DNA of 64,000 nucleotides. Origin: Magnaporthiopsis rhizophila (lineage: Eukaryota > Ascomycota > Sordariomycetes > Magnaporthales > Magnaporthaceae). Both the position numbers and the translations under genes were made by a program. The notes below the pieces were generated by a model. That model made no database searches and was not told where the DNA came from. It saw only the letters and a program-made list of their open reading frames with translations. This document shows positions 34,069 to 44,431 of this stretch, one piece after another (within the stretch, counting starts at the first letter, position 1; each line of letters begins with the position of its first letter). The stretch covers positions 1 through 64,000 of the forward strand of contig PYSS01000009.1 in NCBI GenBank assembly GCA_003049465.1, given 5' to 3'.

Positions 34069-36910
34069 TCAACAGATACAGCCAGGTACAGATGCGCGAG
34101 GTAGTACTTGGTGGTGCTGGTGGCCAGGAATGGACTTACTCAACGATTCCAGCGTGTCCCGTAGGCTGCTCTGGTACTTCTCGCTTATCTTTGCCATCTC
34201 GGCCGCCATAGGCAGTGACGACAGCCCCCCCGACAAGATATGGTCTGCGCCTTTTTTGAACGTGTATATCAGGTGGCGGACCGACCAGGAGAGGTGGGAC
34301 ACCATATTGTCGGACCAATCTTTTACATAACGGTAGACCCCCGTCTCCTGTAACAAGAATGGCCTCCAAGTTAGCTGTTCGTGTGCTGCCAGATAACGAA
34401 TCAAGGGCCCCTAGCCCATCCCGCCCCGGAAGTGGGAGACTTGCCCTGCAGGTTTCGTATCCCTTTACGAACGCGTTCTGCTCGCACGCCACACACTCGG
34501 CTGCACAGGAAAGCACGAAGGTGGCGAGGAAAATGTCCAGAATGTGGTGCTCCTTCTTTTCACGTATCTTTTTGAAGAGGTCCTTCATCAAATCGTCCTG
34601 CACCGCACACATCCACCTTATGATTACGGTGTCGATTTGGAGGTCGAGCATGGGTGGGATGGGGATAAGGCCGTTGAGTGCTGACGTCTCGTCCTGCACC
34701 TGGCCGATACCCAGTGTCCGTTCACCCGTGAGGCCCCTCTCGACTTGTGTAAGATTCGCCCCCGTCCACAACTGCAGGGCGCGGTATGTGAGGGACTCGG
34801 GTTGATCGTCCTGTGATGTAACAAACCAACAGACACCGTCAGCCGATCCCATGAGGGGCACGCGGCAGCTGATATGTTGGCAGCCGACCACAAGAGACAC
34901 CAACCATGGCTTACCGCGTACTGCTGCGCCAGGTGAAGCCATTCTGCGAGCGCTTGAGTCTTTTGGCTACGATGGGGGCTTCGGAGTGCGCCGATGAAGC
35001 CAGTACACCAGCCGAGGAAGTTCTCATTCAGAGCCCTCTTGATTGCTGCGAAATTTGTGGCGGCAAGAGGTGGGAGCTTCCAGACCTCGCCAGGATTCGA
35101 CCCTCCGATGTTCTTGTGGACGCGGTCGGAGTCCACCTGCTTAAAGAAGCGGCACTGCACCTCCAGGGGCTTCGTACTGATTAGACCCGTCATCTTGATC
35201 TGGAGCGGGGTGGTGCCCGCGTGTGAAGAATCCCAGCACATAGTCTCCCTTCCTTCCACTCGGTGAAGCGGGGATGCTTCAAGACCAAGGTGTTGGTGTC
35301 AGCAGCACATTTGACTCAACCAGCTCCGAGACGGGGGTGGGGAATGGAAGCCAAGGGGCCAACTGGGCAGGGCTTGCTTGCCTCTCCTGAAAACGCAGCA
35401 GTCGTTGAGATCCAATCTGTAGCATAGAACCAGCAGCCCCGGGTCCTTGTTCCTCTTCTGCCTATCCCGGCACGTCTTGCAGGCAGGACGGCCGGCATAG
35501 GGACCGGTGGTCCCTATATCACCACTGTCGCACTGTGTGGTGCGTTTTTTTTTTTTTCTTTTAGCACAAAGCACTTGTGCCCAAAATGATACGTCGTATG
35601 TCGGTAGAGGCGAGTGACAGGCAAGGCTGTGTGAAAATACCTACCATTCCCTTTTGCAATTTGCAGGTAAAACAAGCGCCAATTCTCCTCATTTCGGCTA
35701 CCTCCTGTCGACGATCTTGGGAGAAGGATCTCCTCTTTTTCGAGGATGTGGCAAACTGGGACATGTACGGCTTCATCTCCTGGCGACTTTGACTACGTCG
35801 AGATGGCCCGGAAGGAGCAGCACGGACGCGAGATCCCCGCGACGAGTCAACGCCAGACGAGGACGCAATAGCCTCCCGAGGCCGTGTGGGAGCGACATCG
35901 TTTCTAGCAGACTGGGCAAGATGCGGAGACTCATATGTCATCACATTTCCAGAGGGACTGTGCGGCCGGCCAACCAGAGGGCAGCCAGAGGGGTCTGTGA
36001 AGCTACCCGAATGCGTGGGGCGCCAAGCATGGTCGGATGGCCAGCCAGGCTCCGGCAGCGGTTCGGAGGGCGGCTGAAGCGGCTCCGGGTCAATGGAAGC
36101 AGGCGGTTCAGAGTGACCCGGTCCAGAGAAGGCCGACATGTCGAAGCTGGGCAGGCCCGTCGAAAAGGAAACGTCGTCGTCAACTGTGGGCCCAACCAGG
36201 TGCATTGGATGTGGTGCGGCCCCTCCATGTCTGGGTGGTGGTGGTGGTTGTGAGGGCACAGCAAGCCGCAGTTCGCCACCACCAACACTTTCAGTGGTCC
36301 CAGGGTCGTTCCCGAGGCGAGCGGCATCGGTATCAGGGACAAGTGCACTGGGCAAGGAAGCGGTGGCGGCAGGAGCCAGGGAAGGTGCATAGAGCTGGTG
36401 CGATGAAGCCTCAGAGTCTCCAACGTTATGACCAGTATGGGCTGCAGATCCGACGCTGCACCACGGCGCCGGAGAGGCTGCATGATGGGTAGTGCACATG
36501 TTAGCCGCCTGCCGTGGAAGAGTGGCATGCTGACGGGTGGCTGGCAAAGGGGCTGAATCCATACCCAGAAACTGCCACGAGCTGGGGTCACACGGCATGG
36601 CTTGGGGGTGGGTCTGAGGATGGTTAATGGCAGTCCCCGGATGGTGGTAGGGGAGAAAGGCAGGAAAGGCGGCAGGCGCGTCGGGAACTGGCAGGCCCAT
36701 GCCAAAGGGCGGCAGCGTGCCTGATGTGGCGCTCGCGAAGGGCAGCGCCGCCCCGGCCATGCCCTCGTTGAAGGGACTCAGGGCATGCAACAGCGGGTCT
36801 GGCAGCTCGACAACGGTGCGGCCGTTGTCGTCCGCCATGCCGCTGCTCGTACTCGTATGGGCCATGGTACCAGGCCCACCACCGGAACGAGCGCCATGGT
36901 TGGCCTCCAT
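34069..36910 (-). CDS. Zn2Cys6 transcription factor (one uncertain junction)
   Basis: Five exons: 35645-36910, about 35382-35532, 34915 to about 35252, 34445-34810 and 34069-34347, about 799 residues. The first 400 residues are Pro/Ser/His-rich. KKRRSFSQDRRQEVAEMRRIGACFTC leads into the zinc cluster with C413, C416, C423, C440, C443 and C459; the C423-C440 loop is unusually long (16 residues). LCYRLDLNDCCVFR is typical after the cluster in one fungal subfamily. Later exons give PLEVQCRFF, IIRWMCAVQDDLMKDLF and a helical C-terminus. Intron 4 (34348-34444) is a GC-AG intron with a consensus GCAAGT donor and GCTAAC branch. The exon 2-3 junction is unsure: a GC donor at 35381, a GT donor at 35320, or a one-base frameshift near 35248 are all possible. 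It is divergent from the MFS transporter. Confidence 0.68.
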
Positions 36911-37687
36911 AGAGCGCGGTTTGATCCAGGCGAGACAGTGGCCAATGTCGCCGAGGAGAGAGTCGGGAAGGCAGGGGTGGGCCGATGACGGCCGAGGGTA
37001 CGGCAAGCGAGGGAGGGTGTGCAATCTGCGGTGTGTCTGTTGGTGGCACAGTCACTGGGTGTGTCGATGGGCCGTTCCATGCGAATAGCGGTAGTGCTGA
37101 TGGTGGTGTTGGCGCCAAACTCAAGTTCCATGCGCGGTCGGCGAGAGCAAGATTTGTCAGAGCCCGAGCACTAGCCCGGGCAACCGGTCTGTAGACGTAG
37201 CCCAGCAAGAGCCTTTTTTTTTTTTTTTGCCGCGTCCGCGTGGTACTTCTTTCCCCAATGAGGCGGGCCGTGCTGCCTCCTCACTGGCTGCTCTTGACCG
37301 GTTGCCTCTTTGGGAATGGGCTGCTGCTGGGGCTTGCCGCACCCGCCGAGACGCGGCTTCCTCCTTTTCTTGAAATGCAGCCCACGCCAAGCCATGACCA
37401 TCCAACCGCAGCCGTGGAAAGATGAAATACATAGGTACTGAAAGTGCCCCATTGTTCTTATGGAGCAATTATTTCCGATCCCCTAAAATCCCTCCCTGGA
37501 GAAAGCAGGGTCGCCACCGCCCAGGCACCCACGAGTGCTACATGTCCATTTTGAAGGGGCTTTCTGTTTTGAATAAAATACCTCCACCGTCCATCCATTC
37601 TTGATATCATCAAGAGGTGGGTGATGTCTAGCTCTTGCGACACCACTTGAGCGGGAAGCTTGGTCCATCCTCCACCCCGTTGAGACA
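36911..37687. promoter_or_regulatory. Divergent promoter of regulator and MFS transporter
   Basis: A 777-bp region between the two start codons. It includes a T run near 37213-37227 and an everted CCG-N5-CGG at 37346-37356, the kind of site some zinc-cluster dimers bind. Whether this regulator binds it is not known. Confidence 0.45.
37346..37356. promoter_or_regulatory. Candidate zinc-cluster binding site, CCG-N5-CGG
   Basis: CCG AGACG CGG in the divergent promoter. A short match that can arise by chance in GC-rich DNA. Confidence 0.2.
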
Positions 37688-40222
37688 ATGGCGTCAGCCT
37701 TTCCCGGCCATGTCTCGGACACAACCGCCCTGGTGTCTGAGTCCGGGCACGACAACCCGCAAGCTTTGTTATACGGATCCCCAAATCAGGCAGTTCCAAG
37801 TGCTGCAGAGGATCAAAGCCCAGGCCGGCACAGGGTGGCCCTTGTTTTGTTGGCCGCTGGCGTCGTCGTAGGGTGTGTAGCCCCTTTTCTGTGTCCAGCT
37901 CCTCTCCTGCGCTGTAAACCTCTTCCTGGAGGACGACACGACATAGTAGATGCATGCACTAACCATAATTCCCGCTTCTGCCTTAACCTGCAGCTCCTTC
38001 ACCCAATCGTTCGACCTGGCCTTCCTCGTCAGCAATTACAACAAGCTGATCGGTGGGTAATCCCGTCCGTTTGGTTTCCTTGTACATAGTAGCCCTGTTC
38101 TCTCCACTGGAGACGACCGATATAGCCTTTACCTAATGGGCGTACTTACCTAGCTTCGGACCTGGACAACCTTGGCAACGCTGTGTGGGTTGTCCTCGCC
38201 GGTTCCATCAGCGAATCGGCCTCACAGCCCCTTGTCAGTCCCCTTGATTGGAGTGCTGGGCCGCCGACGAGAACGCCACTACTCTCGGGTCGTGCTGATC
38301 ATGGCCCATCCCCTGCCATCAGTACAGCCACATATCACTCTCTCGTGGTGTCCAACTGCCTCTCCTCACTGCTGTTTGGCTCTGTGCCCAGGGTTTTCTG
38401 TCATGCTCTCTTTCGACAAACATTTGGGCATTGGCACTCTCACGAGCGATTGCAGGCCTGGGGAAATCAGGCCTCTCGTTGTTGACCGTCCTAGTAATCA
38501 GCGGTGAGCTCCCTCAAACGCGTTCGATAACTGCCGCGGTCCAGCATGCTTCTCTGATAGGGCCAGGCCGGCTTTTCTAAACCAGCGTGTAGATCTTGTT
38601 GGCGTCACCGAGATTCCACTATGGAGAAGTGGAGTCCTAGTAGCGGGCACCCTTGCCGAGATCTCAGGCGGACCCCTAGGCTCCTCCATTGCTACCAGGT
38701 TTGGATGGCGGGCGTAAGCTGCGTCATCACCAGAGTTCCGCATGCTGGAACCAAAGTAGACACTGACTGGATTGGTGACTGGCAGGACATTCGGTGCCGA
38801 ATACGTCATTATGCTCGCATCTTGTGCTCTGGTTACCGCCAGCATCATCCTCATCCGCAGTGCGCCCATAGGCCTACTACTGCCCCCTCTTCCAAGCTTG
38901 AGCCAGCGCCCGTTTGACGCTCTGGGCGCGGTCACTCTGCTGCTTGCTGTTGTCACTCCTCTCATGGCTATCAGCTTGGGTGGGGAGATTCTGTCATGGA
39001 CCCATCCCCTTGAAATCATCCTTCTCTGTATCTCTCCGATTTGGCTGGCACTTTTCTGCTGGGTCGAGTCCAAGGCTGCTCTGCCCATCATTCCAATGGG
39101 GCTAGTTAGCAATGGGAATGCCCTCACGGTCATTGTCTCTGCTGCTGGCGTGGTCTTTGCCTACAACTCAGCAAGTCCTCGCCATCCATTATGCTTCCCG
39201 TGCGTTGGAGCATCATCTGACGCTCAGTACTAACCAACGCTCTGCCAAAAAGGTCATTTTCAACCTATCGCTCTATATGGACGTCCAGGGCGCAGACAAA
39301 CTCAAAGACTGGGCCCTCTCAGTTATCTTCGCTGCCAGTCCTTTCGGCGCCGTCCTCGCTGGCATCGTCATCAAGAAAACCAAGAGGCTCAAGAAATTGC
39401 TTATAATAAACATGGCAGTCCTCGCAACCGTCTATTCTATGCTCGCGCTTACATCTATCAGTAAGGGCCCTGATATCAATGCATCATTATATACTGTAAA
39501 CATCGCACATATAGCTAATCGACTGGGCCGTATCCGTCTACCTGCCTACTGTAGCCACGGGTACTACGACATACATCGCCCTATTAGCGGTAGTTGGGTT
39601 CGCTATGGGAATTGTGGAAAACTGCTTGATCACCGCCCTTTTCTTGGCTGTCGACAAGATCGGTAAGTGGGCTGACCTAGTGACATAGCTATGTATGCGC
39701 TCAGTCTCGCATGCTGCCAGCGTGTATCGTCTTGTACCAGCCTCTGTCCGTAACACTCACACCATCAGCAGACCAGCCACCCATGTACGCCACTTTTGAT
39801 CTCGTTCTCGCCTTTGTAGCCGACATTGCCATCACCGTGTCGACCGTCCTAATGCGCTCAATGGTGAGATTGAGGCTTTCAAACGACCCTGCGGTGACAG
39901 AGGAGGTAAGCCACGTCCTGTCAACGCGCATCGCTTGTTCCGGGACGCCGCCTTCTGATGGTTATCGCAGGTTATCAGGAAGAGCTTGGAAAGCCTAAAC
40001 TACGCGCGATTGCTCCCGAACGAACTGAAAAGCAAGATATTCGATGCGTTCGCTGGCTCCATCCGGAGCGACTACTGTACGTATTTCGCATAGCCATGTC
40101 CCCGTCACACCGATCTCGCGCGTTCTGCTGACCGGGTGGACTGTTTCCTGCCAGCCCTGGCGTCGGGGCTGATTCTCCTTAGTCTTCTCGGAGCTCTAAA
40201 GCTCAGAGACGCCGAGAGTTGA
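37688..40222 (+). CDS. MFS transporter, 11 exons, with one frame disruption
   Basis: Exons: 37688-37872, 37994-38052, 38154 to about 38290, 38392-38503, 38593-38713, 38786-39170, 39253-39460, 39555-39662, 39769-39905, 39971-40076, 40155-40222. Joined, they read like a DHA2/vacuolar-type major facilitator: FDLAFLVSNYNKLIA, WVVLAGSISESASQPL, LALSRAIAGLGKSGLSLLTVLVIS, GGPLGSSIATRFGWR, FDALGAVTLLLAVVTPLMAISLGG, VIFNLSLYM, and a C-terminal helix. All junctions but one close in phase. In exon 3 the frame must change between SQPL and PLIGVLGRR (around 38235), so there is a real or sequencing frameshift. Intron 6 (39171-39252) is GC-AG with GCAAGT. Substrate unknown; exporters of toxins and basic amino-acid transporters share this architecture. 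The upstream neighbour on the other strand is the Zn2Cys6 regulator. Confidence 0.65.
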
Positions 40223-40623
40223 GCACATGCGGTCAACGAAGATCCATTGGATGCGAGTACGGATGCGGTGGTGCTTGTGGGGACTTCTACTAGACGCACG
40301 CCCTCAAGTAAGCGGTTAACCATCCAGGGGTATTTCTAGGACCCAGTCAGGGGCAGCCGGATGGCGTTTACGAGGTCCGGTCGTCACAAACTAGCTCGTT
40401 GTCTTGCGTGGCAACTCAACCTTCCTGCGGCTATCCCCCTCCTCGATTGGCCAACCATCTTAATCAGGATTTACACCCCGTGACAGCGGCCGGCTTGGTC
40501 CGGCATCGCTCCATGCCCATAAATACTGGCACGGGCAATGAACGGGTGAGCCAGAGAGAGCCGCTACATCTACCCAGACAAACATGGTTTATTCCTCTCT
40601 AGCGCGCCCGGCTCAAGAATGAC
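40223..40623. other. Intergenic region
   Basis: Follows the MFS gene. No gene supported; an AG at 40601-40602 could be an acceptor for the open frame that follows. Confidence 0.5.
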
Positions 40624-40872
40624 ATGTTCGACCCCCACGCGGACTTCCCCGTCGTCCCATTCCACACCCCTAGCAAGTTTGTTAGCCTTCCCCCGGACAC
40701 ACCGCCGCCTCGGGTATCGTGGCCGAAGGCCTGCGGCCGGCAGGAGACGACCGCGCCTGTGCCGCCGCCGAGGCCGGCGCCAAGGGTCACCCGTGTCGGT
40801 GCACGCCCCGGGCCCGGCGAGGTCGCCGCCAGGGCCGTCAGGGCCGAGGCGAACAGACCTGTCGCCCCCTAG
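40624..40872 (+). CDS. Small Pro/Arg-rich open frame, uncertain
   Basis: An 82-residue frame starting MFDPHADFPVVPFHTPSKF and turning into Pro/Arg/Ala-rich sequence. The GC-rich, protein-like stretch contrasts with its surroundings, and the preceding codons (RARLKND) are also open after a possible splice acceptor at 40602. It may be the last exon of a decayed gene rather than a complete one. No family recognised. Confidence 0.25.
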   Translation: MFDPHADFPVVPFHTPSKFVSLPPDTPPPRVSWPKACGRQETTAPVPPPRPAPRVTRVGARPGPGEVAARAVRAEANRPVAP

Positions 40873-41908
40873 TCACCTATATGCGGCAGTCGCGGTATAG
40901 ATAACACGATCCCCGGTTCTCACTTCGAGTTTGCACGCACTTACACGGCACAAATGGTGGGTATGAATAAAGTAAAAGAATTAGCAAGGAGCTCGTTAGG
41001 CACCTCTTACGTTTACTCCAGGTGCCCGGCTACAAGAACCCTGGTACACAATCTCGCGGCGGTGTTATCACGACCTACAGAGAGCGGATTTACAAGTGGG
41101 AGCTCGGCTCTTAGCACTTGGCCATACCCTGTAGGCCATAGGAGGTTGAACGACAGCGCTGTCAACCGTCTTGATAAACGCTGGGACGCCCGCAGATTTC
41201 CCTTTGCTGCCTACTCGTTGACAGAGCGCCACATGGAGAACTACCGTTATACCCTTTTTTCCTGGCATAGTACTTCTGCTGCGGCATCACACTTATGAGG
41301 CCCCATTTCGCCATATAAAATGGTGCACCTGGTGATTCTAGCGCCACGAACCTGGCCTCACCATGCTTTGTCTTCTCCTGAAAAAGCCGAGGCTGGTAGC
41401 TGCAGCAAAGCTTCACCTAGGACAATCGCGCATTTTCACAAAGGATCTATGAACAAAAAAAAACACATTGTTCATCCTATCATCTTCTCCAACCGGGTTG
41501 CTCTAAGGTTCAATGCCGGCATTGTCCAAACTGAAAGCCATACCCGCCTTTGACGTATCAAAGGAACCGCGACCATGGCAGCTCCAACGGCTTCCTAACC
41601 CACCAAAACAGAACACCAAGTTCCCTCGCATCTATAAATCGCCCCTGATCCTCTGCTGGACGAGTTTTCCATTGACACCCATCCCACCCGGGAATCATTC
41701 AACTACAGATTTCGACAGGACTTCCAAAAGGTCAAGGTTGCGACTCAACTATCTCCATCTCTACACGAGCTGAAGGATAGCACAAGGCCGCCATACCACA
41801 GATCGTTGGAACGTCCTCAGGAGCCCAAAAAAAGGGGTAACAATTCCATTCCCCTCCTACGGAACCAACACAAAAACAAAAAGGTAAGAACCCTACAGCG
41901 TCGACACC
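40873..41908. other. Intergenic region
   Basis: No gene supported. The last 150 bases are A/C-rich and include GGTAAG at 41882, probably the leader of the next gene. Confidence 0.55.
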
Positions 41909-42097
41909 ATGTGCTACTACGTGCGCTACGTCTCGCGGTGCGTGCGCTGCAAAAAGAATCTCGAGACGGAGGACATGGTCTCCAAGCCCTGCTGGCGGAG
42001 CAAGTGCACCCGGACGCTGAAGGACATCGAGGGGCACGTTTACTCCCATCTGGACAACTGCGGTCCCTGCGAGAAGGCGCTTGCCGTTCAGCAGTGA
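41909..42097 (+). CDS. Small cysteine-rich zinc-ribbon-like protein
   Basis: A 62-residue frame with eight cysteines: MCYYVRYVSRCVRCKK, KPCWRSKC and NCGPCEK hold three C-x2-C or C-x4-C pairs. There is no signal peptide, so it is probably intracellular and could bind zinc. Filamentous fungi have many small proteins that start M-C-(Y/F) and carry such C-x2-C pairs; their role is unknown. It stands alone in an otherwise empty 3.2-kb region with an A/C-rich leader, which supports it being real. Confidence 0.6.
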   Translation: MCYYVRYVSRCVRCKKNLETEDMVSKPCWRSKCTRTLKDIEGHVYSHLDNCGPCEKALAVQQ

Positions 42098-43432
42098 GGC
42101 TGGGACGGCTGCTGCTTTACGCAATCCGCCCGGCCAGTTTCCCGTTTTTCCAGGAATGACATCATGTTGGGCTGTGAAGGTAGAATGTTTGATCGGCTGT
42201 AGGAACAAAGTTATATAAATCTATCCTAGTGGGAAGCAAAAAAAAAACACAATAAAAAAATGTGGAAAGAAAAATATCATCACGAGCCGTGAAGTGGACC
42301 AAGTAACAAGTTGTCTACATTAAAACATATGTAAAGCTGCTAGTGAAAACATTGACTGGCTATTCATCATGGGTTTCACGGTATAAAGGACAGGTCGAAG
42401 CATGGCCAATTCTAAACTACAGGCTGTTAGGTGGCAAAACACAAGGCAGGTGCAACCAGGGCAGATACCAGTCAAACACCATTGAGACAACATGGACCAA
42501 ACTGTCGTGAGAGTGAGATTGGGGAGTTGGTTACCTATCTGCCTAATTAAAGCTACCTAAAGCGCATAAAACCCAAGCCAGATCATGCCGTTCGTCAAAA
42601 GACAGTCTGGCACAAAATGAAGATCAGAAAGAAAGAAAGAAAAAAAGCCAAGCCAAAACAAGCCGTCTTTGATAACTCCGTTTTCCCTGATGCGATCCAT
42701 TCGAGGTATTTCATCTCTTCATCATATACATGTATGTCAACCCCCATCCACTTGGAAGAAACACAACGATGCTCGCCCAGATATTCAACATGAAAAAATT
42801 ACCCGGTCAAGAGAAAAGAAAAATTGGAGGGCAATACCGTCCGAACCGTCCATAAAAAAAGAAAAAGAAATATCCCAGACCCAAGATGCAATCCAAACAA
42901 CCGACACACGCGCGCATGGCATACCATCTTGGTTGCCAATGAGACACTCACTGCCCACACCCGACGAGCATCCCGCAGACGGAATGGTCCTGTCATGACA
43001 GACAACCACAGGCCGTCGATAACGGGAGCCAACGACCCGCGGAGGGCCCTGGTGGGTTGAGTGTAGTGGGTGGAGGTGCGACGCTCCCAGGAATAGAATA
43101 GTCTCGCCATGAAAACCAGAGACCTTCCCAAGAGCGCCAGTTCCAGACCTGGCCTGCCCGTCCAGCGACCGGTGCTAGAGACTCAATGCCCCACCGAGTG
43201 AGTGCCTGCAACCATCCTTTTCCCCTCGCCTTGCCTTGTCCCACGAATAGGGGAGAACCAAACACGGCAGGAAATGGAGAATCAGTGCGGTTGCTGGTGT
43301 ATGTCGTTTTCATTTCGTTGACGTCTTTCCGTTCCCTCTCGCTGGCTTCCTCCAAAGCACTTAGAAGACCCATCCGTCATCCTCTTTCACCAGCTCCCGC
43401 AACACGCTCCGATCAGGGATGGTGTGCGGTCA
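42098..43432. other. Intergenic region
   Basis: No gene supported. A-rich runs lie near 42238-42272 and 42627-42655. It holds the 3' ends of both flanking genes. Confidence 0.6.
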
Positions 43433-44431
43433 TCATCCTGCCAGTTGGCTGAGGACGCGTATGCTGAGGATCATGACCAATAGGCCGATGGTTACGATGA
43501 TGAGCAGCGTAAAGCTGAACCAGCCCATCACCATGGCGCTTGTCCCCACGCCGCTCAGCACGCTGCCGTTGCCAAAGTCTTGGGCTATGACGCTTGCTGC
43601 TACCGAGGCGGTGTGTTGCCAGAGGACGCTGACCAGTACAAAGATACTAGCGATGAAGATGATGGCCAACGCGACCTGGCTGACAGGCCTGGAGGGGAAG
43701 GGCTTGACCTCGCGCTCGGAGCCCTCACTGTCGGTATCCTCGTGCCATCCGGGGAAGGTGGCCAAGAGGAGCAGGCAGATGAAAGCGAAGATGATGGCGA
43801 TGATGCTGCAAGGGAAAAACGTCTGTTAGTGACATGATGAGGCGAAGCAAATAGAGCAAGTCAACCCACATAAGGTAGGGAAAGACAATCATGTCCTTAA
43901 ACTGGGCAGCCAGCCAGATCAGGTTGAGTGGATCCTGATCGACAGCAATCTGGTCGGCCAGCGAGGTGGCATTGTTGGAGCAGAGCCAGGAGCCGCCATC
44001 GGCGTTGACGCAGATGCCAAAGTAGCCGACGCGAGCCTGCAGGCGGGCGTTGCCGGCAATGTTGCTGATCGCCTGGTTGAAGTTGTAGTTGACCTGTGCC
44101 GTGTCCGGGATGGCCGTGTATTTTTGGTAGTATAGTGACAGCAGGAAGATGTCTGGTATCAGTGGTGATGACGACGAGCACCCTGCCAGCAGTAATGATA
44201 GTAGGATGATGGCGACTCCGATCAGGATCATGAGCACATGGTGGTAGCCCAGGAATGGTACAAACTCTGTTGGAATGCGACGGTCGGTTAGCGGGCAGTC
44301 TCGAACATGGCACGGAGCGTCTCAAAAATCGGCTCCCTTTCACCGCCTCCAGCACAGGGAAGCCAGGAGAAGAGGTAAGAAAAGGGGTATGTCTACTTAC
44401 GCCACCACCCAACTGCAAATTTTTCCGCCAT
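43433..44431 (-). CDS. FIG1: FIG1-family calcium influx regulator
   Basis: Three exons, 44401-44431, 43870-44266 and 43433-43805, give 266 residues. The tiny first exon codes MAEKFAVGWW and joins FVPFLGYHHVLMILIGVAIILLSLLLAGC, the family's first membrane helix. The extracellular loop has GYFGICVNADGGSWLCS, the FIG1 signature G(Y/F)FGIC...W.CS with paired cysteines. Three more helices follow (FPYLIIAIIFAFICLLLLATFPGW and two after). FIG1 is part of the low-affinity calcium influx system; in filamentous fungi it is needed for mating and hyphal fusion or growth. Intron 2 uses GTGGGT; both intron phases close. Confidence 0.88.
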
